Assembly (NCBI RefSeq): GCF_002934065.1
Contig: NZ_CP018049.1
Coordinates: 3,098,501-3,162,500 of the forward strand
Source of the DNA: Pseudomonas orientalis
Lineage (GTDB): Bacteria; Pseudomonadota; Gammaproteobacteria; Pseudomonadales; Pseudomonadaceae
Length of the DNA stretch: 64,000 nucleotides
Reading direction: 5' to 3'
Shown: in pieces, positions 51,361 to 60,739 of the stretch
Position numbering within the stretch: position 1 is the stretch's first letter
Layout: each line of letters opens with the position of its first letter
Translations under genes and position numbers: made by a program
Notes under the pieces: generated by a model
Databases searched by the model: none
Told to the model about the DNA's origin: nothing
What the model saw: only the letters and a program-made list of their open reading frames with translations

Positions 51361-52995
51361 ATGAACAGTTTGCGCAATATGTCGATCAGCCGGCGCCTCT
51401 GGCTGATCCTGATAGTCGCCGTGCTGATGCTGCTGACTTTGGGCGCCCTGATGCTCAAACAGATCCATGATGACCTCTACCAGGCCAAGCGCCAACAGAC
51501 CCAGCACGTGGTGCAAACCGCCAGCGGCGTGCTCGGCTACTATCAGAACCTGGAAAAGACCGGCGTCCTCACCCGTGAGGCGGCGCAGCAACAAGCCCTG
51601 CGCACAGTGCGCAGCCTGCGGTACGACCACGATGACTACTTCTGGATCAACGACCTCACCCCCGTGATGATCATGCACGCGGCCAACCCCAAGCTGGACG
51701 GCCAGAACCTCTCGGCGATCCGCGATCCGGACGGGTTTGCCGTGTTCAATGAATTCGTGAGCCTGGCCAAAGCCAAGGGCGCCGGCATCGTCAATTACCG
51801 CTGGCCCAAGCCTGGGGCCGATGCGCCGGTGCAGAAAACCTCATACATCCAACTGTTCGAGCCCTGGGGCTGGATCATCGGCTCGGGCGTCTACGTGGAC
51901 GACGTGCAGGCCGAGTTCAGCGTCCAGGTGTGGAAAGCCTCTGCTATCGGCCTGGCCATTGCGCTGGTCATGGCCCTGCTGGTGCTGTTGATCGCGCGCA
52001 GTATCGTGCAGCCGTTGCAGGCGGCGGTGACTGCGATGGCCAACATCGCCAGCGGCGAAAGCGACCTGACCCGCAGCCTCGACACTCACGGGCGTGACGA
52101 AGTCACCCAGCTGTCCCGGCACTTCAATACCTTCACCGCCAAATTGCGCCAGGTGGTCGGCCAATTGCAGGTGTGTGCCAACGCCCTGGGCGAGTCGTCG
52201 ACCGAGTTGGGCCACAACGCCAGCCAGGCCCACGACCGCAGCCAGCAGCAGTCGCAACAGATGGAACTGGTGGCCACCGCCATCAATGAAGTCACCTACG
52301 GCGTGCAGGACGTGGCCAAGAATGCCGAGCACGCCGCCAGCGAAATGCGCGATGCCCAGGCCCAGGCGCAGCAAGGCCAGGTCAACATCGACAGCAGTTT
52401 GCAGCAGATCGACCAGCTCTCGAGCACCATCAGCCAGGCCGTGGAGGTGATCCGTACCCTGTCCAGCGAAAGCACCCAGATCGGCGGCGTGCTGGAAGTG
52501 ATTCGTTCGATTGCCGACCAGACCAACCTGCTCGCCCTCAACGCCGCCATCGAAGCCGCACGCGCCGGCGAACAGGGCCGTGGGTTTGCCGTGGTAGCCG
52601 ATGAGGTACGGCTGCTGGCCCAGCGCACGCAAAAATCCACGGCTGAAATCCAGGCAATGATCGAGCGCCTGCAAGGGCATTCGGAAGCGGCGGTCAAGGT
52701 GATCAGCGACAGCCACAGCGCCTCGCAACTGACCATCGAGCAAGCCGGCCTGGCCGGTGCGAGCCTCAATGCCATCGGCCAGGCGCTGCATAATCTCAAC
52801 GGCCTGAATGCCTCGATTGCCAGTGCCACCCTGCAACAGGCGCATGTGGTGGAAGACATCAATCAGAACGTCACCCAGGCGGCCGGGCTGTCCCACAGCA
52901 CCGCGCTGGCGGCTGAACAGTCGAGCGTGGCCAGCGCGCAGTTGCGTGGCTTGAGCGAGCAGCTTGACGGGTTGTTGCGCCAGTTCCGAATTTAG
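51361..52995 (+). CDS. Methyl-accepting chemotaxis protein (Cache sensor)
   Basis: This 544-residue chemoreceptor has one membrane helix at about 13-33, a periplasmic Cache-type domain ([34 protein letters not shown]), a second helix near 190-212, HAMP, and a signalling domain with the tip [20 protein letters not shown]. The DDYFWI/PVMIMH pattern is that of the sCache_2 family, which binds small organic acids. Unlinked to other chemotaxis genes. Confidence 0.92.
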   Translation: MNSLRNMSISRRLWLILIVAVLMLLTLGALMLKQIHDDLYQAKRQQTQHVVQTASGVLGYYQNLEKTGVLTREAAQQQALRTVRSLRYDHDDYFWINDLTPVMIMHAANPKLDGQNLSAIRDPDGFAVFNEFVSLAKAKGAGIVNYRWPKPGADAPVQKTSYIQLFEPWGWIIGSGVYVDDVQAEFSVQVWKASAIGLAIALVMALLVLLIARSIVQPLQAAVTAMANIASGESDLTRSLDTHGRDEVTQLSRHFNTFTAKLRQVVGQLQVCANALGESSTELGHNASQAHDRSQQQSQQMELVATAINEVTYGVQDVAKNAEHAASEMRDAQAQAQQGQVNIDSSLQQIDQLSSTISQAVEVIRTLSSESTQIGGVLEVIRSIADQTNLLALNAAIEAARAGEQGRGFAVVADEVRLLAQRTQKSTAEIQAMIERLQGHSEAAVKVISDSHSASQLTIEQAGLAGASLNAIGQALHNLNGLNASIASATLQQAHVVEDINQNVTQAAGLSHSTALAAEQSSVASAQLRGLSEQLDGLLRQFRI

Positions 52996-53007
52996 CCCTG
53001 GGTTAAA

Positions 53008-53120
53008 TTGTGGGAGGGGGCTTGCCCCCGATGGCGGCCTCAGAGCCGACCAGGATTTTGAGTCGATCCGGTCCAAATGTGGGAGGGGGCTTGCCCCCGA
53101 TGGCGGCCTCTGGGCCGACC
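53008..53120. repeat. Two tandem REP units
   Basis: GTGGGAGGGGGCTTGCCCCCGATGG occurs twice, same orientation, about 70 bases apart (53010 and 53080), each followed by GCGGCCTC..GCCGACCAGGAT. They lie after the chemoreceptor gene. Confidence 0.85.
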
Positions 53121-53159
53121 AGGATGTTGGATCAGGTCGAGTACATATCCGTTTCTGCG

Positions 53160-53410
53160 GTAACGGCCACTTAGGGTTCCGCCCTGACGGCGGGTCACTT
53201 TGGAAAAGCCCCAAAGTAACCAAAGGGCTCTTGCCCCACCACTCGGCACCTCGCTTGGGCTCGGTGTGCCCTCTCTCCGGCTTGAATCCGTGGGCCGCCG
53301 CAATGGGCCATCCATGGCCCAGTGCGGCTAACCCGGCGTCCTGCCGGGTTGCCCACGGATTCAAGCCTGCGTTCGGCCAGCGTGGTTTAACGGGGCGCCT
53401 AGGATCAAAA
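53160..53410. repeat. Pseudomonas intergenic repeat with nested palindromes
   Basis: A perfect 17-base inverted repeat (GGCTTGAATCCGTGGGC at 53279-53295; its complement at 53351-53367) encloses TGGGCCATCCATGGCCCA and AACCCGGC-GTCCT-GCCGGGTT hairpins. The same intergenic block is familiar from other Pseudomonas genomes. Short GATCAAAAGC/AGATCAAGA repeats follow to about 53440. Confidence 0.65.
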
Positions 53411-53524
53411 GCAGATCAAGATCAAAAGCCAGATCAAGAGCGGCTCGCTTCGCATCGTGGTTACGTTTGGGGCTACAGAGTTATGTAGACACCTATGCCC
53501 CATCGCACATTTACCTGCTGTGTT

Positions 53525-53552
53525 TTGAGGATCGTCCACCTCTGGGTACAAT
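53525..53552 (+). promoter_or_regulatory. Candidate pnuC promoter
   Basis: TTGAGG (53525-53530) and TACAAT (53547-53552) spaced by 16 bases, 33 bases before the pnuC start. Confidence 0.4.
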
Positions 53553-53584
53553 CACCGCCCTCTCCCACTCCCCAAGGAACCGCC

Positions 53585-54148
53585 ATGTCCGGGCTTGAAC
53601 TGTTCGCCGCCGCGCTGGGGGTGATCGCCGTCTGGCTGACGGTCAAGCAGAACCCCTGGTGCTGGCCCATCGGCCTGGTGATGGTGCTGCTCTATACCTG
53701 GGTGTTCTACGATGTAAAACTCTACTCCGACATGTTGCTGCAAGTGGTGTATGCCGTCCTTCAGCTCTATGGCTGGTGGCAATGGACCCGCGCCGGCGCG
53801 GTCAGGCAGGGACGTCAGGTCACCCGCCTGGGCATGCCGGCGGTCATGACCGGCATGGCCGTGGGCGCTGTTGGCAGTCTGTTGCTCGGCGCCGCCATGG
53901 CTCACTGGACCGACGCCGCCCAGCCCTGGCTCGACGCGGCGCTGACCGGCTTCAGCCTGGTGGCGCAGCTGTGGATGGCGCAAAAACGCGTGCAATGCTG
54001 GTCGCTGTGGATCGTGCTGGATGTGATTTTCGTCGGGTTATTCCTCTACAAAGGCCTCTACCTCACCGCCGCGCTGTATGCGCTGTTTACCGTGATTGCC
54101 GTGCAAGGCTGGCGTGAATGGCGCGCCGACCCGGCGTTGCACCCATGA
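53585..54148 (+). CDS. pnuC: Nicotinamide riboside transporter PnuC
   Basis: This 187-residue membrane protein has about six to seven helices and the PnuC plan: VIAVWLTVKQNPWCWPIGLV near the start, LYTWVFYDVKLYSDMLLQVV, LQLYGWWQW and a late QCWSLWIVLDVIFVGLFLYK. It imports nicotinamide riboside for NAD salvage. It overlaps the following kinase gene by 4 bases, consistent with one pathway. Confidence 0.92.
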   Translation: MSGLELFAAALGVIAVWLTVKQNPWCWPIGLVMVLLYTWVFYDVKLYSDMLLQVVYAVLQLYGWWQWTRAGAVRQGRQVTRLGMPAVMTGMAVGAVGSLLLGAAMAHWTDAAQPWLDAALTGFSLVAQLWMAQKRVQCWSLWIVLDVIFVGLFLYKGLYLTAALYALFTVIAVQGWREWRADPALHP

Positions 54149-54681
54149 AGGTGGTGGTGCTGGCAGGCCCGGAATCGAGCGGCAAGAGCTGGCTGGCGGC
54201 CGAGCTGCATGCGCACTTCGGCGGGCTGATGGTGGGTGAATACGTGCGCCATTTCATCGACGAACATCAACGCGATACCTGCCTGGCGGATATCCCGGCG
54301 ATCGCCCGGGGCCAGTTGGCCTGGGAGGATGCGGCGCGCGCCAGGCACCCGGCGCTGCTGATCCTCGATACCCACCTGCTGACCAACCGGCTCTGGAGCC
54401 AGACGCTGTTTGGCGATTACCCAGGCTGGCTCGACAGCGAACTGCTGGCCCGTCATTACGATCTGCATCTGCTGCTGTCGCCCGAAGACGTGGAATGGAG
54501 CGCCGACGGCCAGCGCTGCCAACCGCAACTGGCGGACCGCCGGGCGTTCTTCCAGGCCAGCCTGGACTGGATGCACGCGCACCATCAGCCGGTGGCGGTG
54601 ATCAGGGGAGACTGGCAAGCGCGCCGGGCGGCGGCGTTTGCGGCCGTCGAACGCTTGCTCGCGTCTGCAACGAGCGATTAA
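54145..54681 (+). CDS. NadR-like nicotinamide riboside kinase (AAA_28)
   Basis: This 178-residue ATPase has a Walker A GPESSGKSW (residues 8-16) and EYVRHFIDEH, as in the kinase domain of NadR, which phosphorylates imported nicotinamide riboside. It lacks the regulator and adenylyltransferase domains of NadR. The ATGA overlap with pnuC supports a two-gene salvage operon. It is convergent with xthA, overlapping by 4 bases. Confidence 0.82.
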   Translation: MKVVVLAGPESSGKSWLAAELHAHFGGLMVGEYVRHFIDEHQRDTCLADIPAIARGQLAWEDAARARHPALLILDTHLLTNRLWSQTLFGDYPGWLDSELLARHYDLHLLLSPEDVEWSADGQRCQPQLADRRAFFQASLDWMHAHHQPVAVIRGDWQARRAAAFAAVERLLASATSD

Positions 54682-55472
54682 CGCTTCTTGCGCGTGCCGA
54701 GTTCAATCCAGGTCGGCGCATGGTCGCTGGCATGCGCCTCGTTGCGCACCCAGGCATCGACGCCGGCATTCTTGAGATAGGGCTTGAGCGCGGGGTTGAG
54801 CAACAGATGATCGATGCGCAGGCCTGAATTCTTCTGCCAGTGCTGGCGGAAATAGTCCCAGAACGTATACACCCGCTCTTCGGGGTACAAATGCCGCACT
54901 GAATCCGTCCAGCCCTGTTCCAGCAGGCGTTGGTAGCAGGCGCGGCTCTCGGGTTGCAGCAACGCATCCTTGAGCCAGGAGCGCGGGTTGTAGATGTCCA
55001 GGTCGGTGGGCACCACATTGAAATCCCCGGCCAGCAGCACCGGATGCTCACTGGCCTGCAACGTCCGGGCGTAGTCGATCAGGCGTTCGAACCAGGCCAG
55101 TTTGTAATCGAATTTCGGCCCCGGTTGCGGGTTGCCATTGGGCAGATACAAACAGCCGACCAGCACGCCATGCACGGCCGCTTCGATGTAGCGGCTTTGA
55201 TCGTCGCTGTCGTCACCGGGCAGGCCGCGCCGGCTTTCCAGCGGCTGCGCGTCCCTGGCCAGGATCGCCACCCCGTTCCACGAGGCCTGGCCCAGGCAAA
55301 TCGCGCCGTAGCCGGCCGCCTCGAAATCGGCATAGGGAAACAGGCTTTCCGGCGCCTTGAGTTCCTGCAGGCAAACGATGTCCGGCCGCTCGCGCGCCAG
55401 CCAGTCCAGCAAGTTAGGCAGGCGGGCACGAATACCGTTGATGTTGAAGGTGGCGATTTTCAGCGCTTTCAT
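54678..55472 (-). CDS. xthA: Exodeoxyribonuclease III
   Basis: This 264-residue enzyme begins MKALKIATFNINGIRARLPN and has LQELKAPE, LAGDFNVVPTDLDIYNPRSW and LRIDHLLLNP with the C-terminal SDHAPTWIEL, the full set of AP-endonuclease catalytic residues (Glu, Asp, Asn, His). It repairs abasic sites. A longer upstream open frame is rejected for lack of a start site. Confidence 0.94.
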   Translation of the reverse strand: MKALKIATFNINGIRARLPNLLDWLARERPDIVCLQELKAPESLFPYADFEAAGYGAICLGQASWNGVAILARDAQPLESRRGLPGDDSDDQSRYIEAAVHGVLVGCLYLPNGNPQPGPKFDYKLAWFERLIDYARTLQASEHPVLLAGDFNVVPTDLDIYNPRSWLKDALLQPESRACYQRLLEQGWTDSVRHLYPEERVYTFWDYFRQHWQKNSGLRIDHLLLNPALKPYLKNAGVDAWVRNEAHASDHAPTWIELGTRKKR

Positions 55473-55548
55473 GGCTGGGGTCCTTTCGGGGCTCCTGGGG
55501 TAGAGCCCGAAAAGGCCGCAGATGTTCCATGCGCGAGCGAGTCGGGTG

Positions 55549-57273
55549 TCAGTACCCCAACGACAGCCCGGTATTGCGACGCGGGTCATTCGCGCCATAG
55601 AAGCGGTTGTTGCCCACCGGCTTGGCATCCAGGGCCGGAGCGCCCACCAGGATGGCGGCCACGTGATTGGCATCCTGGGGCCCGGCGAACGTATGGCCCC
55701 AGCTTTCGAGGAGCTTGCGGGTATCCGGGCTGACCGCAAAGGTTTCCAGGTTGGTGGCCTGCGGCATCCACTGCTGGTGGAAACGCGGCGCGTCCACGGC
55801 CTCCTGGATGTTCATCTTGTAGTCGATGACATTCAGGATGGTCAGCAACGTGGCGGTGATGATGCGACTGCCGCCCGGCGTCCCCACCACCATGACCGCC
55901 TTGCCATCCTTGGTCACGATGGTCGGGCTCATTGACGACAATGGCGCCTTGCCTGGCGCAATGGCATTGGCTTCACCCTGGACCAGCCCGTACATGTTCG
56001 GCACGCCGACCTTGACGGTGAAGTCGTCCATTTCATCATTGAGGATCACCCCGGTCTTGCTTGCCATAACCCCCGCGCCGAACCAGTCGTTGAGGGTGTA
56101 GGTGACGGAAACCGCGTTGCCCCAGGTGTCGACAATCGAATAGTGAGTGGTGTTATTGCCTTCATGGGGCGATACCCCCGGCTTGATCGCCTGGGAATCC
56201 CCGGCCTTGTGCGGCTCGATCGCGTCGCGCAGTTTCGCCGCGTAGTTTTTATCCAGCAGATGCGCGATCGGGTTCTTCACGAAGTCCGGGTCGCCGAGGT
56301 AGCTGTTGCGGTCCACATACGCGTGGCGCATCGCTTCGATCTGATAGTGCAGGCCCTGGGCCGAGTGATAGCCCAGGTCCGCCATCGGGTAGCCTTCGAG
56401 GATATTCATGATCTGGCAGATCACCACGCCACCGGAGCTTGGCGGCGGCGCCGAGACCACATGGTAGCCACGGTAGTCGCACTCGATGGGCGCCAGTTCG
56501 CGGGTTTTGTATCGGTCCAGGTCAGCCTGGGTGATCAACCCCTTGCCGGCCTGGCTGGAGTCGACCAGGGCCTTGGCGACCCAACCTTTATAGAAGCCAT
56601 CGCTGCCCTTGGCGGACACTTCCTTGAGGGTCCTGGCCAGGTCCTTCTGCACCAGCGTCTGGCCGACCTGCAGCGGCTGCCCGTTGTGCAGGAAGATCGC
56701 GCGCAGGTCCTGATCTTTTTCAAACTCTGCGGTGGCGGTGTGCAGCAGGTCGATGTCGCCCTGCTCCAGGGCAAAACCGTTTTCTGCCAGCTTGATCGCC
56801 GGCGCAATCACCTGGGCGCGCTTGAGCGTGCCGTATTTGTTCAGGGCCAGCTCCATGCCGGAAACAGTGCCAGGCACGCCGACGGCCAGGTGACCCTTGG
56901 CGCTCAGGCCTTCGATGACGTTGCCGTCTTTATCCAGGTACATATCGGCCGTCGCCGCCAGCGGGGCTTTTTCGCGGAAATCGAGGAACGTCTTGCGCCC
57001 GTCCGCCAGTTGCACGGTCATGAACCCGCCGCCGCCCAGGTTGCCCGCCGCCGGGTACACCACGGCCAGGGCGTAACCGACCGCAACGGCCGCATCCACC
57101 GCATTGCCACCGGCCTTGAGCACATCCACGCCCACCTGCGTTGCCAAATGCTGGGCGGTGACCACCATGCCGTTTTCCCCGCCCACCGGAGCCTGAGAAG
57201 CGGCCTGCACACCACTGACCGTCAACACCAGGACAGTGGCAATCAAGGTGCGGTTGAAGGCTTGGTATTTCAT
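55549..57273 (-). CDS. ggt: Gamma-glutamyltranspeptidase
   Basis: This 574-residue periplasmic enzyme has a signal peptide (residues 1-24) and the self-processing site NNTTHYSIVD, with nucleophile Thr375 at the start of the small subunit. The large-subunit GGNAVDAAVAVGYALAVV and GNLGGGGFM motifs and the small-subunit PLSSMSPTIV loop are present. It cleaves glutathione and related gamma-glutamyl compounds. Confidence 0.94.
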   Translation of the reverse strand: MKYQAFNRTLIATVLVLTVSGVQAASQAPVGGENGMVVTAQHLATQVGVDVLKAGGNAVDAAVAVGYALAVVYPAAGNLGGGGFMTVQLADGRKTFLDFREKAPLAATADMYLDKDGNVIEGLSAKGHLAVGVPGTVSGMELALNKYGTLKRAQVIAPAIKLAENGFALEQGDIDLLHTATAEFEKDQDLRAIFLHNGQPLQVGQTLVQKDLARTLKEVSAKGSDGFYKGWVAKALVDSSQAGKGLITQADLDRYKTRELAPIECDYRGYHVVSAPPPSSGGVVICQIMNILEGYPMADLGYHSAQGLHYQIEAMRHAYVDRNSYLGDPDFVKNPIAHLLDKNYAAKLRDAIEPHKAGDSQAIKPGVSPHEGNNTTHYSIVDTWGNAVSVTYTLNDWFGAGVMASKTGVILNDEMDDFTVKVGVPNMYGLVQGEANAIAPGKAPLSSMSPTIVTKDGKAVMVVGTPGGSRIITATLLTILNVIDYKMNIQEAVDAPRFHQQWMPQATNLETFAVSPDTRKLLESWGHTFAGPQDANHVAAILVGAPALDAKPVGNNRFYGANDPRRNTGLSLGY

Positions 57274-57462
57274 CCGTGACTACTCGAGTGATTGAGATGC
57301 ACCAAAATAGCCCTTCCCTGATTCGATCCCCAGCACCATGGCGTTTTTATGACAGAGCTTGTCGGTGATGGAACGGTGGCCCGACATATTCAGCGCTGGC
57401 CTATAAAACGAATGGCGCTAGAATCAGCGCCACTCTTTATACCCCCCTGATACGAGCGCCCC

Positions 57463-58608
57463 ATGAGCTTTGATTTCGACACGATCCACCCACGCCTCGG
57501 CACCGGCAGCACCAAGTGGAACCGCTACCCGCAAGACGTGTTGCCGATGTGGATCGCCGACATGGACATCGCCGCCCCGCCCGCCGTGCTCGAGGCCCTG
57601 CATGCGCGCCTCGACCTGCAGGTGCTCGGCTACAGTGTCGCCGGCCCGGATGTGCGCGAGGCGATCATCGCTGACCTGTGGACCAAGTACGCCTGGCGTG
57701 TGGAACCGGATGAGCTGTTGTTCCTGCCCGGCGTCGAGCCGGGTTTCAATATGGCGCTGCACGCGTTCGTCCAGCCAGGCCAGCCGGTGGTGCTGCAAAC
57801 CCCCAACTATCGGCCGATTCGCCTCGCACCCGGCCACTGGAACCTGCCGCGCATCGAAGTGCCGTTCGAGCTGATCGATGGCCGATACCGCACGCCGCTG
57901 GCGGCCATGCGCGATGCCTTGAGCGGTGCCGGTGCGCTGCTGCTGAGCAACCCGCACAACCCGATCGGCAAGGTCTTCCCCCGCGACGAGCTGCTGGCGA
58001 TTGCACAGGCGTGCATGGAAAACGGCGCGCTGATCATTTCCGATGAAATCCACGCCGAGCTGTGCTTTGACGGCCGTCGCCATATTCCCACCGCCAGCCT
58101 CAGCCCCGAAATCGCGCAACGCACCATCACACTGATGTCGGCCAGCAAGGCCTATAACGTCGCCGGCCTGAAGACCTGTTTTGCGGTGATCCAGAATGCC
58201 GCGATTCGCGAGCGTTTCAACCAGGCCCGTTGCGGCATGGTCGACAGCGTCAGCCCCTTGGGCCTGGAAGCTACCCGCGCCGCCTACAGCGCATGCGGCG
58301 ACTGGCTCGAGGCACTGTTGCATTACCTGCAAGGCAACCGTGACTACCTGCTCGACGCCGTGCAAAACCGCCTGCCCGGCGTGATCATGCACGCGCCGGA
58401 AGGTACATTCCTGGCCTGGCTCGATTGCAGCGCCCTGGGCCTGGAAGACCCGCAACAGTTTTTCCTTGAACAGGCCAAGGTTGGGTTGAGTGCCGGGATC
58501 GAGTTTGGCGATGACAGCCAACAGTTCGTGCGCCTGAACTTCGGCTGCCCACGGGCGATGCTGGAAGAAGGCTTGCAACGCATGGAGCGCGCCCTGCGCC
58601 AGCTGTAA
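57463..58608 (+). CDS. patB: MalY/PatB-type cystathionine beta-lyase
   Basis: This 381-residue PLP enzyme begins MSFDFDTIHPRLGTGSTKWN, with WIADMDIAAPPAV, LLLSNPHNPIGKVF, ISDEIHAEL and the Schiff-base lysine in SASKAYNVAGLK. The MalY/PatB class cleaves C-S bonds of cystathionine and cysteine conjugates. Divergent from ggt, which suggests linked sulfur or glutathione-conjugate use. Confidence 0.88.
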   Translation: MSFDFDTIHPRLGTGSTKWNRYPQDVLPMWIADMDIAAPPAVLEALHARLDLQVLGYSVAGPDVREAIIADLWTKYAWRVEPDELLFLPGVEPGFNMALHAFVQPGQPVVLQTPNYRPIRLAPGHWNLPRIEVPFELIDGRYRTPLAAMRDALSGAGALLLSNPHNPIGKVFPRDELLAIAQACMENGALIISDEIHAELCFDGRRHIPTASLSPEIAQRTITLMSASKAYNVAGLKTCFAVIQNAAIRERFNQARCGMVDSVSPLGLEATRAAYSACGDWLEALLHYLQGNRDYLLDAVQNRLPGVIMHAPEGTFLAWLDCSALGLEDPQQFFLEQAKVGLSAGIEFGDDSQQFVRLNFGCPRAMLEEGLQRMERALRQL

Positions 58609-58620
58609 GTGACGAGGGAC

Positions 58621-58647
58621 CGGGGCAGCGCGGCGGCCCCGTTCTTA
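58621..58647 (+). terminator. Terminator after patB
   Basis: CGGGGC pairs with GCCCCG over a 9-base loop, followed by TTCTTAT, between convergent genes. Confidence 0.55.
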
Positions 58648-58655
58648 TGCGTGTC

Positions 58656-58871
58656 TCAGAGTTTGGCAATCGACACTTCGGTGGACTTCACGAAGGCAAT
58701 CACTTCACTGCCCACTTTCAACTCCAGGTCACGCACCGAACGGGTGGTGATGACCGAAGTGACGATGCCGGACGCAGTCTGCACGTCGATTTCCGACACC
58801 ACTTCCCCCAGCAGAATTTCCTTGATGGTGCCCTTGAACTGGTTGCGCACGTTGATCGCTTTGATGGTCAT
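58656..58871 (-). CDS. Molbindin (Mop-type TOBE protein)
   Basis: This 71-residue protein begins MTIKAINVRNQFKGTIKEIL and has a single TOBE/Mop domain (LGEVVSEIDVQTASGIVTSV, KVGSEVIAFVKSTEVSIAKL). Molbindins store molybdate as oligomers. AAAGGAAAG precedes the start at 58871. Confidence 0.92.
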   Translation of the reverse strand: MTIKAINVRNQFKGTIKEILLGEVVSEIDVQTASGIVTSVITTRSVRDLELKVGSEVIAFVKSTEVSIAKL

Positions 58872-59013
58872 GTCGGCTTTCCTTTTGGCTGTTGGGTCAA
58901 TCCGCACGAATGCGCAGGCCCTCAAAATGCGCCATCGAGAAGAACAATAAAAGGAATATATAACTCTTTATTTATTCGATATGGATATATAAAGCGCTGC
59001 CCGTCCCAGCGCT

Positions 59014-59922
59014 TCAGGACAGCGTGACCCAATAGCGGGTCCGCGCCTGTACGTGCAACCCCAGGCTGGAGGCCAGCAGGTCGAGGATGCGATCGGTATC
59101 GTCCAAACGAAAACTGCCGGTGACCCGCAACTGTTCCAGGCGCGGGTCCCAGCGCAGCACGCCTGGCCGATAACGCGCCAACTCCCGCAGGAAATCCCCC
59201 AGCGCCTGGTTCTGCGCGGTCAGTACACCGTCGCGCCAGCCCAGTTGCAGCGCATCGAACGCGACCCAGGCGCCGAGCCCGGTACTTTTCAACGGCGCTT
59301 GCTGACCGCCTTGCAAGGTTGCCGTGCGCCCGTCCAGGTCGCGTACCCGCACAGAGCCCTTGAGCACGGACACCAGGCAACCGGTGTCCAATTGCCGAAC
59401 ACACACTTCAGCCTGGCTGACCGTCAGCTCGCCGTAACGCGTCTGTACGCTCATCGCCGTCGCTGCGGGTACATTCAACGCCAGCTCGCCCTCGACCAGG
59501 GTGATGCGTCGCTGCGCCGGGTCCACGTCCACCGCCGTCGCGGTATTGAGTTGTACGCTGGCGCCGTCAGCCAATGCCATGCGCGTGCGTTCCCCCGTGG
59601 CCGTGTGCAGATCGGCGCGCCAGGTCTGGATGGGCAATTGCCGGCTGAGCAGCCAGGCCGTCGGCAGCAGTGCCGCTATGCCCAGCGCGCGCTTGAGCAC
59701 AGCACGCCGTCCGGGTTGCGGGCGATCGAGGCTGGCCATCGCCAGGGCCTGGGGCAAGTCGCTGAAACGCTGGCGCAGGGCCTGCGCGCGTTGCCAGGTC
59801 TGTTCGTGCTGGGGATGGCTGTCACGCCAGCGCTGCAACGCGGCGTGGTCGCGCTCGGTGGCCGCGCCGGACTCCAGCAGCGCCAGCCACTGGGCGGCGG
59901 CGCGGGCAACGTCGCGGTTCAC
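59014..59922 (-). CDS. FecR-type anti-sigma regulator
   Basis: This 302-residue protein has an N-terminal cytoplasmic segment (RAAAQWLALLESGAATERDH), one membrane helix near 83-95, and a periplasmic FecR domain (RADLHTATGERTRMALADGA, GELALNVPA). The C-terminal STN-like segment (FRLDDTDRILDLLASSLGLH) contacts a TonB receptor in other systems. It follows the FecI gene by 4 bases overlap. No receptor gene follows. Confidence 0.9.
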   Translation of the reverse strand: MNRDVARAAAQWLALLESGAATERDHAALQRWRDSHPQHEQTWQRAQALRQRFSDLPQALAMASLDRPQPGRRAVLKRALGIAALLPTAWLLSRQLPIQTWRADLHTATGERTRMALADGASVQLNTATAVDVDPAQRRITLVEGELALNVPAATAMSVQTRYGELTVSQAEVCVRQLDTGCLVSVLKGSVRVRDLDGRTATLQGGQQAPLKSTGLGAWVAFDALQLGWRDGVLTAQNQALGDFLRELARYRPGVLRWDPRLEQLRVTGSFRLDDTDRILDLLASSLGLHVQARTRYWVTLS

Positions 59923-60437
59923 AGGTTCACCAGCAGGCAGTGTTCATAGGCCTGGGACATGTAGCGTTTTACCGTGCGCTCGCAGACGTTGAGGCGTGCG
60001 GCGATCTCCCGATAACCCAGGCCTTCCAGCTGGCTCCACAGAAAAGCGCGGCGCACCTGCACCGGTAAACCCTCAAGCAGGTCGTCCAAGGCGTGCAAGG
60101 TTTCCAGCAACAGCCAGCGTTGTTCCGGCGAAGGCACGCAGGCCTGCGGCAGGCTGGCCAATGCATTCAGATAAGCCTGTTCGAGGCTGCGCCGCTGATG
60201 GAAATTCACCAGCAGGCGTTTGCCGACGGTCACCAGATAGGCGCGCGGCTCCTGCATCTGCTCGATCGGCTGCGCGCTGGCGAGCACGCGCAGGAAGGTA
60301 TCCTGGCTCAGGTCCGCGGCGTCCCAGGCATTGCCCAAACGCCGGCGCAGCCAGCTTTCCAGCCAGCTGTAATGGTCGCGGTACAGGCTCGACACGGTCG
60401 GTTCGGGGGCATGGGTCGGTACAACAGCATCATTCAT
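59919..60437 (-). CDS. FecI-type ECF sigma factor
   Basis: This 172-residue sigma factor has region 2 (SSLYRDHYSWLESWLRRRLG, DAADLSQDTFLRVLAS) and region 4 (FLWSQLEGLGYREIAARLNV with HTH ending RTVKRYMSQAY). FecI members serve iron-siderophore uptake. A Fur-box-like site lies upstream. Paired with FecR. Confidence 0.92.
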   Translation of the reverse strand: MNDAVVPTHAPEPTVSSLYRDHYSWLESWLRRRLGNAWDAADLSQDTFLRVLASAQPIEQMQEPRAYLVTVGKRLLVNFHQRRSLEQAYLNALASLPQACVPSPEQRWLLLETLHALDDLLEGLPVQVRRAFLWSQLEGLGYREIAARLNVCERTVKRYMSQAYEHCLLVNL

Positions 60438-60469
60438 GGCAAGCGACCTGCGCGGCGCGACTGAGTCTC

Positions 60470-60488
60470 AAATGAGATTCATTCTATT
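60470..60488. promoter_or_regulatory. Fur-box-like site upstream of fecI
   Basis: AAATGAGATTCATTCTATT resembles the Fur consensus (GATAATGATAATCATTATC) at the AATGA..TCATT core. Confidence 0.55.
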
Positions 60489-60574
60489 TAATGTTGCGTC
60501 GCTATACCACGATCTTTTCAACGCAACGTTTAAACATTAAGACGATCTTCTTGCGCGTTGACCTACCCTGTTAC

Positions 60575-60588
60575 ACACCATATAGTGT
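60575..60588. promoter_or_regulatory. NrdR box 1
   Basis: ACACCATATAGTGT matches the NrdR consensus pattern ACAC-ATATA-GTGT. Box 2 lies about 31 bases downstream. Confidence 0.82.
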
Positions 60589-60605
60589 GCCCACAAACAG
60601 AACAG

Positions 60606-60620
60606 ACCACTACATAGTGT
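60606..60620. promoter_or_regulatory. NrdR box 2
   Basis: ACCACTACATAGTGT, a second NrdR-type box, about three helical turns from box 1. A weaker third (CCACACTATGCG) lies near 60640. Confidence 0.8.
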
Positions 60621-60739
60621 GCAGCATCGGTATTTTCCGACCACACTATGCGCAGTATTTCAATGCCTGAAGCCTGCAAACCGCCTATTTTTTGGACGGG
60701 TTCACACACCGTCAGAACAGATCTGGAAGGAGTATTTCA

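Noticed and set aside
51841..53364. 507-codon minus-strand open frame over the chemoreceptor and REP region
   Set aside because: Antisense to a well-supported chemoreceptor gene; high G+C content makes long shadow frames common here.
56143..57279. 378-codon plus-strand open frame inside ggt
   Set aside because: It mirrors ggt codons and has no start signal or family resemblance.
57424..58578. 384-codon minus-strand open frame over patB
   Set aside because: Antisense shadow of a clear PLP enzyme gene.
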